Assembly (NCBI RefSeq): GCF_000466985.1
Contig: NZ_BATC01000007.1
Coordinates: 1 to 64,000, forward strand
DNA length: 64,000 nucleotides
Reading direction: 5' to 3'
Source of the DNA: Brevundimonas abyssalis TAR-001
GTDB taxonomy: Bacteria; Pseudomonadota; Alphaproteobacteria; Caulobacterales; Caulobacteraceae
Shown here piece by piece: positions 25,069-34,429 of this stretch. The position numbers and the translations under genes are program-made. The notes under the pieces are model-generated. The model was given only the letters and a program-made list of their open reading frames with translations, made no database searches and had not been told where the DNA came from. Each line of letters starts with the position of its first letter. The stretch's first letter is position 1.

Positions 25069-26481
25069 TTGAAGCTGCGTAATTCCCTGCTCGCCCGGTC
25101 CGCCGTCGTGCTGACCGTCGTCGGATTCAGCCCCCTTCCCGCCGCTGCGGCGGCGGACTCGGCCCCTATGGCCGGCGTCGCCACGACCGCCGCTGCGGCG
25201 GCCATGCAGTCCCGCACCCGTCGAGGGGCTCAGTCGCAGGCGGCGCCCGAAGTCCGCACCGGTCCCGAGGTTCTGGCCGAGGCCCAGGCGGTCGTGACCG
25301 CCACCAATACTGTCTGCGACGTCGTCAACGCCGTCAGCCCGGGCCGCAACGGCGATATCAACATCTACGAGGTCGCCTGCGCCACCGGCCTGGGCCACAT
25401 CCTCACCGACGGCGCACAGCCCGCGTCGCGGAACTGCATCATCGTCGCCCAGCAGGCCGAGGAATACGCGCTTGAAAACCCCGACGCGCCCGCCCAGGTG
25501 ACCTGCACCCTGCCCGAGAACGCCAACGCCGAACAGATCATGGCGGGCTACATCCAGTCCGCCGGCGTCACCTGCCAGGTGGACCAGACCCGCTGGGTCG
25601 GCCGCACGCAATCGGGCGAGGAACGCTACGAAGTCGGCTGCGCCGGCGTGGACGGTTACTGGCTTCGCGTGAACCCCGCCGGTGAATACCTGGATCGGCT
25701 GGAGTGCATCGAGGTCACGGCCGCGGGCGGCGAGTGCACCTTCACCACGAACGAAGAGCAGCTGGCCGGCTTCCAGGCGCGTTTCGCGTCGGTCGCGCCC
25801 CAGGCCTGCACGCCCGAAGCGGGCCGCTTCGTGGGCGCCAACGCGGATTTTCGCTTCTATGAAGTGAAGTGCAGCGAGGGCTTCGGCTTCATCGCCCAGA
25901 CCAACCCGGCCGGTGAACCGCAGGGCGCCCGTGACTGCAGCCGTCCCCAGCTCGTGCCCGGCGGCTGCACCCTGACCGACAGCGCGGCGGCCCAAGGCGC
26001 CGCTGCTGAGCAGCGGGCCGCCGCCCTGGCCCAGATCGGCCGCACCTGCTCGGTCAACGAAGAGCGCATCGTCGCGGTGGAGAGCCCGGCGGACGGATCT
26101 CCGGGCCGCGAAATCTACGAGTTCGAATGCGCCGATCAGCCTTTTGGCCTGACCGGCTTCTTCCCGGTCGCGGGCGGTTCGGGCGAGGTCGAGGCGTTCG
26201 ACTGTTTCACCATGGATGCGCGCGGTCTGGAGTGCCAGTTCGTCTCCCGTGACACGATCAGCAACGAGTTGACCCGCATGGTCACGGCCAGCCAGCGCAA
26301 CTGCAATGTGGTCGACTATCGCGTGGTCGCCCGTATGGCGAACCTCGAGGGCGACGTGGCCGAGGTCAAGTGCGACGACGGCCGCGGCTGGTTCGGCGAG
26401 TTCCCGGACGACCGTCAGGCCGCCGGGCAGTTGGTGCCCTGCGCCGCCGCCGCCCGTCAGGGCGACGAGTGCGTGCTGTAA
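25069..26481 (+). CDS. Secreted protein of five tandem four-cysteine repeats
   Basis: 470 aa from TTG 25069 (GAGG eight bases upstream; the signal peptide KLRNSLLARSAVVLTVVGF…AAAAA supports this start). After an Ala-rich linker come five modules of about 65-75 residues starting near residues 80, 175, 245, 325 and 405. Each has the same Cys order: TxC, then I/R-YEVxC, then xDC or xxC, then xxCxL/F. Examples: TCQVDQTRWVG, RYEVGCAGVDGYWLRVNP, RFYEVKCSEGFGFIAQTNP, EIYEFECADQPFGLTGFFP. Even Cys numbers suggest two disulfides per module. No known family recognised. Confidence 0.85.
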   Translation: MKLRNSLLARSAVVLTVVGFSPLPAAAAADSAPMAGVATTAAAAAMQSRTRRGAQSQAAPEVRTGPEVLAEAQAVVTATNTVCDVVNAVSPGRNGDINIYEVACATGLGHILTDGAQPASRNCIIVAQQAEEYALENPDAPAQVTCTLPENANAEQIMAGYIQSAGVTCQVDQTRWVGRTQSGEERYEVGCAGVDGYWLRVNPAGEYLDRLECIEVTAAGGECTFTTNEEQLAGFQARFASVAPQACTPEAGRFVGANADFRFYEVKCSEGFGFIAQTNPAGEPQGARDCSRPQLVPGGCTLTDSAAAQGAAAEQRAAALAQIGRTCSVNEERIVAVESPADGSPGREIYEFECADQPFGLTGFFPVAGGSGEVEAFDCFTMDARGLECQFVSRDTISNELTRMVTASQRNCNVVDYRVVARMANLEGDVAEVKCDDGRGWFGEFPDDRQAAGQLVPCAAAARQGDECVL

Positions 26482-26507
26482 GCTCCACCTCTCCATCCAA
26501 CGGAAAG

Positions 26508-26534
26508 GCCCGTCGCGCTCGCGGCGGGCTTTTT
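26508..26534 (+). terminator. Rho-independent terminator
   Basis: GCCCGTCGCG (26508-26517) pairs with CGCGGCGGGC (26520-26529), one G-T wobble, loop CT, followed by TTTTTCTTTT. It lies 26 bp after the stop of the cysteine-repeat gene. Confidence 0.9.
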
Positions 26535-26592
26535 CTTTTGCGCGGGTCCGCTGTGCGTTAGCGTGGCCCCGTCCTGAACCGCTGAGTCCCTG

Positions 26593-27395
26593 ATGCGCAT
26601 CGCCACCTGGAACGTGAACTCCGTCAACGCCCGCCTGCCCACCGTGCTGGACTGGTTCAGCGAGGCCCAGCCGGACGTGGCCTGCCTGCAGGAGATCAAG
26701 TGCGTGGACGAGAAGTTCCCGCGGGAGGCGTTCGAGGACCTGGGCTACAACGTCGAGACCCACGGCCAGAAAACCTACAACGGCGTGGCCCTGCTTTCGA
26801 AATTCCCCCTGTCCGATGTGCGGCGCGGCTTGCCCGGCGACGATTCGGACGATCAGGCCCGCTACATAGAGGCGCTGGTGGAGGCGCCGGCGCCGGTGCG
26901 GGTGGCGTCCATCTACCTGCCCAACGGCAATCCGCTGGGCACCGAGAAGTTCGACTACAAGCTGGCGTGGTTCGAGCGCCTCCGGCTGCACGCGTCGGAC
27001 CTGCTGACCCATGAGGAGGCCGTCGCCCTGTGCGGCGACTTCAACGTCATCCCCACGCCCGAGGACGCGAAGAACCCCGAGGCCTGGGTGACAGACGCCC
27101 TGTTTCAGCCCGAGAGCCGCGAGGCGTTCCGGGCCCTGAAATGGCTGGCTTCGCCGACAGCCACGAACTGGGTGATGAGCCGGCGGGGACCTGGACCTTC
27201 TGGGACTATCAGGCCGGAGCCTGGCGGCGGGACCACGGCATCCGCATCGACTTCGCCCTGCTGTCCGCCCTGGCGGCCGACCGCTTCCGGGGCATCGAGA
27301 CCCACCGCGACGCCCGCGACATGGAGAAGCCCAGCGATCACGTACCCGTCGTCGTCGATCTGGATCCGGAGCCGCCCGCGTGGTCGATGCGCTGA
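26593..27395 (+). CDS. xth: Exodeoxyribonuclease III; frameshifted near 27148
   Basis: Start MRIATWNVNSVNARLPTVLD at ATG 26593. Further family blocks: ACLQEIKCVDEKFP (catalytic Glu), HGQKTYNGVALLSK, VASIYLPNGNP, and CGDFNVIPTPEDAKNPEAW (Asp/Asn). At about 27148 the frame slips; the rest reads GFADSHELGDEPAGTWTFWD, YQAGAWRRDHGIRIDFALLS and KPSDHVPVVVDLD (catalytic His). Adding one G in TGGCTTC gives a full-length Xth of about 267 aa. AP endonuclease and 3'-5' exonuclease in base-excision repair. Its 3' end overlaps the next gene by 16 bases. Confidence 0.93.
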
Positions 27396-27891
27396 GGATC
27401 ATTCTGCTGGTGGCCCTGGCCGCCGCCGCCCTGACCACGGCGGGCCTGACCCTGGCCTGGTGGATGGAGCCCCGGCGGCGCCTGCACCGGGCCCTGGACA
27501 AGACCCTGGGCGGCTCGCCCGAGGTCGAGGCGGTCTCTCCCGCCGAAGGCGCGCCTGCGCCCTGGATTTCGACAGCGCACAGGCGGCCGTGCTGTGGGAT
27601 CGGGGCGCCAACGGCCTGGTCTATGACTTCGACGAGATCGACGGCGCCGAGATGATCGTGGACGGCCATGTGCTGGCCCGCGTGCGCCGGGGCGAGGCGC
27701 GCCGGGCGCTGGACGTGATGGCGCCGGACGCCGGTCAGGTGGTGCTGCGGCTGATGTTCGCCGACCCGCGCCATCCCGAATTCGAGCTGGACCTGTGGAA
27801 TGTCTCGACGGGGGCCTCGACCGGCTCACCGCCGGAAGCGCTCAGGCTGGGGCGCCGCTGGCTGTCTCATGTGGAAGCCCTGATGAAATAG
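27380..27891 (+). CDS. Membrane-anchored hypothetical protein; frameshifted near 27556
   Basis: GTG 27380 lies within the end of xth. N-terminal helix LRIILLVALAAAALTTAGLT (about residues 5-24), then a short basic stretch (EPRRRLHRALDKTLGG). From about 27556 the protein continues in another frame: ALDFDSAQAAVLWDRGANGL, VYDFDEIDGAEMIVDGHV, VVLRLMFADPRHPEFELDLW and a terminal RRWLSHVEALMK. One added base joins them to about 171 aa. The soluble half looks like a compact beta domain sensing or scaffolding at the membrane; no family name can be given. Confidence 0.7.
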
Positions 27892-27940
27892 GCGCGCCGC
27901 GCCCTTTCGACATGTCGCCCGAAAGGCTAGAATCAAACCT

Positions 27941-28073
27941 CGTCATCCTCGGGCCTGTCCCGAGGACCCACGCGTCCGCCGCACGTTCATGAGATGTGTC
28001 AGCGGGATGGGCCATCCATCCGCTGTTCCCGCGACCTCATGCATGGGTCCTCGGGACAAGCCCGAGGATGACG
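27941..28073. mobile_element. 133-bp inverted-repeat element (MITE/REP-like)
   Basis: The outer 30 bases (27941-27970) and inner-facing 30 bases at the right end (28044-28073) are inverted copies with 29 of 30 matches: the arm begins CGTCATCCTCGGG and ends CGAGGACCCA. The 73-bp centre is non-coding. The arm's outer 13 bases equal the palindrome at 7317-7347. It sits between a stop at 27891 and a GTG at 28105 and is probably a dispersed, non-autonomous element. Confidence 0.8.
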
Positions 28074-28104
28074 GATTTCTGTAATTTCACCCGCGAGTTT
28101 TCCC

Positions 28105-29010
28105 GTGCCCCGCCTGTTCGACGCCTATGTCATCGCCAACTGGACCGCCGCCGAGGGCAAGAAGCTGGGCGAGCAGTCGCTGTGGATCGCCGTGGCCAAG
28201 CGCGACGTGCGCATGCGGCTGAAGGTCGAGACCCACAACGCCGCCACGCGCGCCGACGGCGAAAAGCTGCTGGCCGACATCCTGGGCGACCTGAACAAGC
28301 GCGGCGACCGGGCCCTGATCGGTCTGGACGCGCCGCTGGGCTTCCCCGTCGGCACGGCCGCCCGGCTGTCCCTGAAGGATCCGACCTGGTCCGGCCTGTG
28401 GGCCTTTCTGGCCGACAATGTGCGGGACAAGCCCGACAACACCAACAACCGCTATCAGGTGGCGGCCAAGATGAACCGGCTGATGACCGACGAGGCGCGG
28501 CCGTTCTGGGGCGCCCCGGCCAGTCAGGCCCAGCGCTGGCTGACCACCACCAAGCCCGAGGGCGGCTACGGCGACATCCCAGAACTGCGCGCCACCGAAG
28601 TCGCGGCCAAACAGGGCAAGCTGCAGCCCAAGACCGTGTGGCAGATGCACGGCGCGGGCGCGGTCGGCGGCCACGCCCTGATCGGCATTCCCACCGTGCG
28701 TCGCGTGGTTGAGCGGCTGGGGTCCGCCGCCGCCGTCTGGCCGTTCGGCACGGGCTGGCGCGCCTTGACGCCCGAGGACGTGGCGCCCCTGTCGGCGCTG
28801 GTGGTCGAGGTCTGGCCCGCCATGTTCGGCGGCGCGCCCGAACCGGGTGAGTTCAAGAGCCAGGCCCAGGTCCGCGTCGCCGCCGAGACCTTCGCGCGTA
28901 TGGACGAGAAGAACGAGCTGGCCGCCGCCTTCGCCCCGCCCAAGGGCGCGTCGGACGACCTGATCCGTCAGGTCGAGACGGAAGAAGGCTGGATCCTCGG
29001 CGTCCGTTAA
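28105..29010 (+). CDS. Conserved protein of unknown function (possible RNase H-fold, DUF429-like)
   Basis: 301 aa from GTG 28105. Starts with a strand carrying an early acidic residue (LFDAYVIANWTAAEGKKLGE), then RALIGLDAPLGFPVGTAARL, which resembles the I-D-x-P-x-G-F-P block of DUF429-type RNase H-like proteins. Later blocks: WQMHGAGAVGGHALIGIPTV and LVVEVWPAMFGG (a carboxylate in a Pro/Trp-rich strand). Alphaproteobacterial relatives are sometimes labelled as molybdopterin or cobalamin proteins without proof, as far as I recall. Its TAA overlaps the convergent MATE stop. Confidence 0.6.
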   Translation: MPRLFDAYVIANWTAAEGKKLGEQSLWIAVAKRDVRMRLKVETHNAATRADGEKLLADILGDLNKRGDRALIGLDAPLGFPVGTAARLSLKDPTWSGLWAFLADNVRDKPDNTNNRYQVAAKMNRLMTDEARPFWGAPASQAQRWLTTTKPEGGYGDIPELRATEVAAKQGKLQPKTVWQMHGAGAVGGHALIGIPTVRRVVERLGSAAAVWPFGTGWRALTPEDVAPLSALVVEVWPAMFGGAPEPGEFKSQAQVRVAAETFARMDEKNELAAAFAPPKGASDDLIRQVETEEGWILGVR

Positions 29011-30355
29011 GCCGGCATCCGCCGCGCCACCCGCACAAACCGGCCGGTCAGCAGGGCCGCCGACACCAGGCTGGCCACGATCACGCCCCAGACGATGCCG
29101 TCCACGCCCATGCCCATGGGGAGCGCGAACAGCCACGACAGCGGCATCATCACCACCCCGTAGCTGAACACATGCATGGCCGTGGGCCACCACACGTCGG
29201 CGGCGGAGCGCAGGGCCTGGGCCGCCACCACCTGGATGCCGTCGGCCACGAAGAACAGGGTCGCCAGGATCAGGGCCGGGACCGCGATGGCCACCAGCGC
29301 CGGGTCGTGGTGTAGACGCCGATGATCACCTCCGCCCCCGGCCACACCACCAGGGCGATGACCAGCGCCAGCAGTCCCGTGACGCTCAACCCCAGCACGC
29401 CCGCGCGGATCAGGCCCGCCCGGTCGTTGGCCCCATAGGCCCGGCTGACCAGCACGCCGGTCGCCGCCGACAGGCCCATGGGGTTCATGAAGACGATGGC
29501 CGACAGGTTCAGCACGATGGCCCAGGCCGCCACCTCCAGCCCGCCCAGCCAGCCGGCCACGATGCTCATGGCCGCGAAGGCGCTAACCTCGATGAAGTAG
29601 GACGCGCCGGCGCCCACCCCCACCTTGTACTGCTCGCGCTCGACCACGCGGTCGCGGCGCGGCTTGCGGAAGATCCCCAGCGCCCGCGCATCGGGCATGC
29701 GCACGATATAGACCAGCAGAAACACCACCAGCGCCAGCCGCGCGGCGAAGGTGGCCCAGCAGGCCGCCACCGCCCCGTCCACCGGCAGGCCCGAGGTTCC
29801 CGGCACCAGCCACAGGTTCATCAGCAGGTTCAGCCCGTTGGCGATCCACATGGCCCACATGCCCGGCCGGGGCCGCGACAGGGCCTCGAGGAACAGCTGG
29901 GCCGCCACCGAGATCAGATAGAACGGCAGCGACAGGGCCAGCACCATCAACGGCGCCGCCGCATCCTGCCCCAGCCCGTCCTCCAGCCCCACGCGCACCA
30001 GCGCCCAGGGCCCCGCAAGGATCAAAGCGAGCGCTGAAATGAGACCAAGCTGAACCGAATAGACCAGGCCGCGCCGGAACACCGCCCCGGCCTCCTCCCG
30101 CCGCCCCTGGCCGATCAGGCGCGCGGTCATGACCTGGGTTCCCATCAGCAGGCCCACCGCCGTGGTCACGAACACCGACGACGGCGCCCAGGCCAGCGAA
30201 TGAAGGGCCAGCTCGCGCGCCGCGTACTGGCCCACCACGATGGCGTCGGTCAGGCCCATGGTCATTATGCCCACGCGCGCCAGAACCACCGGCCAGGCCA
30301 GGGTCAGAAGTTCGCGCAGATCGGCGCGCATTTCGGGGCGGAGAGCGGCGGTCAT
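29007..30355 (-). CDS. MATE-family efflux transporter; frameshifted near 29307
   Basis: ATG 30355 (MTAALRPEMRADLRELLTLA). Twelve-helix layout with the typical helix 1 ending GLTDAIVVGQY and the internal repeat around FVTTAVGLLMGTQVMTARLIG and AIVFMNPMGLSAATGVLVSR. At about 29307 the frame slips after VYTT; it continues DPALVAIAVPALILATLFFV, ADGIQVVAAQALRSAADVWW and ends RFVRVARRMPA. One added G (ACGGACCC) restores about 450 aa. Na+- or H+-driven exporter of cationic drugs or metabolites. Confidence 0.9.
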
Positions 30356-30500
30356 CGAAGGGTCAGGTCAGGGCTTTGAGCAAAAGGGCGCGGAACCTGA
30401 CGCCGCGGCCCCGGCTTGGCAATAGCGCCCCCGCCACACACTCTGATGAAACCGAACGCCGGGTGAGGGATTGGCAAAGGGAGACGACAGGGAGAGACAG

Positions 30501-30935
30501 ATGGCGGGCTACAGAAACTGGTGCGGAATCCTGCACCCCCTTCACGCGATCCTGCTGGCCTTTCCCATCGCCCTGTTCAGCTTCGCGGTCGCCACCGACA
30601 TCGCCTATCTGAACACGGCCCAGATCCAGTGGTCGAACTTCTCGGCATGGTCGATCACCCTGGCCTTGTTCTTCAACGGCCTCGTTGTGGCCTGGGCGAT
30701 CGTCGAGGCGGTCATGGCCCGGCGCTCGCCCGGCCTGACGCGTAGCCTGATCTATCTGGCCGTCCTGGTGGTCATGTTCATCGTCGGCTTGATCAACATC
30801 TTCCGGCACAGCCAGGACGGCTGGGCCTCGGTCGGCGCGCCCGGCCTGATCATGTCCATCATCTGCGCCCTGCTGGCCCTGATCGCCGGCTGGATGCTCC
30901 ATTCCAGATCCACCGTTCGGGAGGTCGTCCAATGA
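30501..30935 (+). CDS. DUF2231-like four-helix membrane protein
   Basis: 144 aa from ATG 30501 (GGGAGAG upstream; a farther in-frame start at 30471 is less likely). LHPLHAILLAFPIALFSFAV at the start is the DUF2231 mark (HPxHxxxVxFPI). Four helices: ILLAFPIALFSFAVATDI, FSAWSITLALFFNGLVVAWA, SLIYLAVLVVMFIVGLINIF and LIMSIICALLALIAGWML. Overlaps the following dehydrogenase gene by ATGA, so it probably forms its membrane or electron partner. Confidence 0.8.
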   Translation: MAGYRNWCGILHPLHAILLAFPIALFSFAVATDIAYLNTAQIQWSNFSAWSITLALFFNGLVVAWAIVEAVMARRSPGLTRSLIYLAVLVVMFIVGLINIFRHSQDGWASVGAPGLIMSIICALLALIAGWMLHSRSTVREVVQ

Positions 30936-32257
30936 GGATGCGGCTCGTCAGCATCGCGGCCCTGTCCCTGGCCCTCGCCGGCTGCGGCGGGTCCAGCGAC
31001 CCGGAGGTTCAGGAAACCGGCGCCACGCCGGACCTGCCCGAGCTGGACCAGAGCCTGATCCCGTCCATGCACATCGCCCCGCCCGGCGAATGGAACGGCG
31101 ACCTGCCCACCGTGCCCGAAGGCTTCACCATCAGCATCGTCGCCGACGATCTGAGGATCCCGCGCCAGATGCTGATGCTGCCAAACGGCGACCTGCTGAT
31201 CGCCGAAGGCTCAGGCGGCGGCGCGCCCGCGCTGCGGCCCAAGGATGTGCTGGCCGGGCTGATCAAGGCCCGGGGCCGCTCGTCGGTCGAAGGCGGCGAC
31301 CGCATCACCCTGATCCGCGACGCCGACGGCGACGGCGTGCCCGAGCTGCGCACCGTCCTGATCGACGATCTGAACGCGCCCTACGGCATGGCCTTCGTGG
31401 ACGGCAATCTCTACGTGGCCAATCAGGACGCGGTCATGCGCTTCCCCTATCAGGAGGGCCAGACCGAGATCACGGCGCCGGGCGAGGCGCTGACCCCCCT
31501 GCCCGCCGAACTCAACCACCACTGGACCAAGGCCATGACGGCCAGCGCCGACGGCCGCTTCCTGTATGTGGGCATCGGCTCCAACAGCAATGCAGGCGAG
31601 CGGGGCATGGCGGTGGAGGAAGAACGCGCGGTGGTCTGGGAGATCGACCGCGAGACCGGCGCCCGCCGCACCATCGCCCGAGGCATCCGCAACCCGACCG
31701 CCCTCGCCATCGAGCCCACGACCAACCAGCTCTGGTCCGTGGTCAACGAGCGGGACGAACTGGGTCCGCAACTGGTCCCCGACTATCTGACCCAGGTCCG
31801 CGACGGGGCCTTCTATGGCTGGCCCTACAGCTACTGGGGCCAGAACCTGGACCCCCGCGTCCGGCCGCAGGATCCCGATCTGGTCGCCACCGCCATCGCG
31901 CCGGACTATGCGCTTGGCAATCACGTGGCGGCTCTGGGTCTGGACTTCGCCGTCGACGGCGGTTTCGGCGGGACGTTCGCCAGCGGCGCCTTCATCGGCG
32001 AGCACGGCAGCTGGAACCGGCAGGACCTGTCCGGCTACAAGGTGTCCTGGGTCCCCTTCACGGGCGGTCGTCCGTCCGGCCCGCCCGTGGACTTCGTCAC
32101 CGGCTTCCTGAACGATGACGACGAGGCCCGGGGCCGCCCGGTCGGCGTTCTGTTCGACCCGCGCACCCGCGCCCTGTTCATCGCCGACGACATGGCCAAT
32201 GTGGTGTGGCGGGTCGCCCCGACGGCGTCACGCGGGAGCCAGTCGCCTCGGGAATAG
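30932..32257 (+). CDS. PQQ-type sugar (L-sorbosone-like) dehydrogenase, lipoprotein
   Basis: 441 aa. Lipobox LALAGCGGSS (Cys18), so anchored after export. Six-bladed propeller features of the sorbosone/glucose dehydrogenase family: IVADDLRIPRQMLMLPNGDL, ITLIRDADGDGVPELRTVLI, YGMAFVDGNLYVANQDAVM, IGSNSNAGERGMAVEEER, ARGIRNPTALAIEP and LFIADDMANVVWRVAP. Co-translated with the DUF2231 membrane protein upstream. Whether PQQ is bound and which sugar is oxidised cannot be told; no pqq genes are in the window. Confidence 0.85.
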   Translation: MRMRLVSIAALSLALAGCGGSSDPEVQETGATPDLPELDQSLIPSMHIAPPGEWNGDLPTVPEGFTISIVADDLRIPRQMLMLPNGDLLIAEGSGGGAPALRPKDVLAGLIKARGRSSVEGGDRITLIRDADGDGVPELRTVLIDDLNAPYGMAFVDGNLYVANQDAVMRFPYQEGQTEITAPGEALTPLPAELNHHWTKAMTASADGRFLYVGIGSNSNAGERGMAVEEERAVVWEIDRETGARRTIARGIRNPTALAIEPTTNQLWSVVNERDELGPQLVPDYLTQVRDGAFYGWPYSYWGQNLDPRVRPQDPDLVATAIAPDYALGNHVAALGLDFAVDGGFGGTFASGAFIGEHGSWNRQDLSGYKVSWVPFTGGRPSGPPVDFVTGFLNDDDEARGRPVGVLFDPRTRALFIADDMANVVWRVAPTASRGSQSPRE

Positions 32258-32321
32258 TCTGACAATTGACTTTCCCACGCCGGGCGACCAACGTCTGATC
32301 AAATTTGCCGGGGAGGCGAAC

Positions 32322-33233
32322 ATGGTCCGGACGTTAAAGGTGCTTTTCCTCGTCGCCGTTGTTGCGGCGGCGGCCCCCGCAGTGGCGCAGCAGGCGCCCA
32401 TGACGGCCATGGATGCGCCGGCGGAGCCGAACGCCCTCCCCCTCGACACAGGCGGCGTCGAGGGCTCCGAAGCCCCCGAGAGCTGGTTCAGCCAGTGGGG
32501 CGACACCTTCGTCCGCAACGTGACCGTGGCCACCCTGACCCCGGTCCTGCCCGAGCCGGGCACGGCCAACGGCGCAGCGGTGATCTTGGCGCCGGGCGGC
32601 GGCTTCATGTTCCTGTCCATGAGCAACGAGGGCTGGGAGGTGGCTCAGGCCCTGGCGGATCAGGGCGTGGCCGCCTTCGTGCTGAAGTACCGCGTCCGCC
32701 CGACGCCGGCGGACCTGGGCGAATTCGAGCAATCGGTGACCGCCATGTTCGCCGGGGCCGGCCCACGGCCCGCAAGGCCCGGTGGCTTTTCGCTGGCCGA
32801 TCCGGTCGAGGACGCCACGGCGGCCTTCGCACTCGTCCGTTCGCGCGCCGATGAGTGGGGTGTCGACCCCGACCGCATCGGCATGGTCGGCTTTTCGGCC
32901 GGGGCCGGAACGACCCTGGCGACTACGCTCACCGCCCCCGAGACGCGCCCCGCCTTCATCGCCCCCATCTACGGCGCCATGACTGCGGTCGAGGTCCCCG
33001 AGACCGCGCCGCCCATGTTCGTGGTCCTGGCGGCCGACGACCCCCTGTTCGCCAACAGCGGATTCGGCCTGGTGGAGTCGTGGCGCACCGCGGGACGCCC
33101 GGTGGAGTTCCACCTCTATCAGAACGGCGGCCACGGCTTCGGCCTGGGCAATCCGGGCATGACCAGCCTGGGCTGGTTCGACGGTTTCATGCGCTGGCTG
33201 GAGCTGAACGGATTCCTGCAGGCCGGGCCCTGA
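32322..33233 (+). CDS. Secreted alpha/beta-hydrolase (esterase, BD-FAE/acetyl-xylan esterase-like)
   Basis: 303 aa from ATG 32322 (GGGGAGG six bases upstream). Signal peptide ends at APAVAQQ. The oxyanion region AVILAPGGGFMFLSMSNEG, nucleophile elbow IGMVGFSAGAG (G-F-S-A-G), acid in VVLAADDPLFANSG and the catalytic His in YQNGGHGFGLG are in order. This set is typical of acyl-glycoside and feruloyl-type esterases. Follows the dehydrogenase after about 64 bp, so possibly part of a periplasmic sugar-processing group. Confidence 0.88.
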   Translation: MVRTLKVLFLVAVVAAAAPAVAQQAPMTAMDAPAEPNALPLDTGGVEGSEAPESWFSQWGDTFVRNVTVATLTPVLPEPGTANGAAVILAPGGGFMFLSMSNEGWEVAQALADQGVAAFVLKYRVRPTPADLGEFEQSVTAMFAGAGPRPARPGGFSLADPVEDATAAFALVRSRADEWGVDPDRIGMVGFSAGAGTTLATTLTAPETRPAFIAPIYGAMTAVEVPETAPPMFVVLAADDPLFANSGFGLVESWRTAGRPVEFHLYQNGGHGFGLGNPGMTSLGWFDGFMRWLELNGFLQAGP

Positions 33234-33249
33234 ACTTTTGCAACCGTGA

Positions 33250-34241
33250 TCACCCCGACGCCGTCGGGGCGGCGGCGTCACGCGTCTTCCACAGCGACCA
33301 GAACACCCCGGCCGCCAGGATCGCGGCCGTGATCGCCAGCGACCACTCGGGCGGGATCTTGCCCAGTCCAAGCAGATCCGCCGCGAACACCTTGCCGCCG
33401 ATGAACACCAGCAGCACCGCCAGCGCCTGTTTCAGATAGGCGAAGCGGTGGATCACCGCCGCCAGGGCGAAATACAGCGCGCGCAGGCCCAGGATGGCGA
33501 AGATGTTGGAGGTGTAGACGATGTACGGATCGGTCGTGATGGCGAAGATCGCCGGCACCGAGTCCACCGCGAAGATCACGTCCGCAATCTCGATCATAAC
33601 CAGCGCCAGGAACAGGGGCGTGGCCGACAGCACCATGCGGCCGCTCGAATTAGGCTGACGCACGAAGAACTTCTGACCGTGGAGCTGGTCCGTCACCCTC
33701 AGGTGACGCCGCATCCACTTCACCAGCGGGTTCTTGCCGATGTCGGAATGCCCGTCCCCGGCGAAGAACATCTTCACCCCGGTCAGGATCAGGAACGCCG
33801 CGAAGATGTAGAGCACCCAGCCGTACTGGCTGACCAGGGCCGCGCCCGCGCCGATCATGATGGCGCGCAGAACGATCACCCCCAGGATGCCCCAGAACAG
33901 CACCCGGTGCTGAAGCGCGCGTGGAATGGCGAAATAGCCGAAGATCAGGGCGATGACGAAGACATTGTCCATCGCCAGGCTCTTCTCGACCGCGAAGCCG
34001 GTGAGATACTCCACGCCTGACTGCTGGCCGAGCTCCCACCAGACCCAGCCGCCGAAGATCAGGGCCACGGCGATGTACATGCTGGACAGCAGCAGGCTCT
34101 CGCGCACGCCGATCTCATGCTGGTCGCGGTGCAGCACGCCCAGATCCAGCACCAGCAGCGCCAGAACCACGCCCATGAAGGCCAGCCACATCCAGGCGGG
34201 CTTGCCCACCATTCGGCGGCGAAAAACGTCATCAGGTCCAT
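33250..34241 (-). CDS. TerC-family integral membrane protein; frameshifted near 34211
   Basis: ATG 34241 (GGGGAGTCCTG upstream) reads MDLMTFFAAEW, then the frame slips and continues GKPAWMWLAFMGVVLALLVL, DLGVLHRDQHEIG. Family motifs follow: VEKSLAMDNVFVIALIFGYF (acidic metal-site helix 2), MIEIADVIFAVDSVPAIFAI (helix with the second acidic pair) and FAILGLRALYFALAAVIHRF. One C restored in TGGTGGG gives about 331 aa. TerC/Alx proteins export Mn2+; the substrate here is inferred from the family. Confidence 0.93.
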
Positions 34242-34429
34242 CAGGACTCCCCTGTCTCATGGAGCGGCCCGCGGCGCGCGCATGTAGGGATCGGCCGGAC
34301 AGGCCGTCGCGCACCGAGCTCGCTCGATGCGGTCCGACATCACGTCTGCCATCAGACGCCAGAGGGGCCCGGCCCGCCGGCGCGCAGATAGGCGAAACCG
34401 CGTCGCCATTCAAGCCGGGGGCTCGCCGC

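Noticed and set aside
25051-27774. 907-aa open frame on the reverse strand across the cysteine-repeat gene and xth
   Set aside because: Antisense shadow of very GC-rich genes; no family motifs, His/Gly/Ala-rich text and both forward genes have clear domains.
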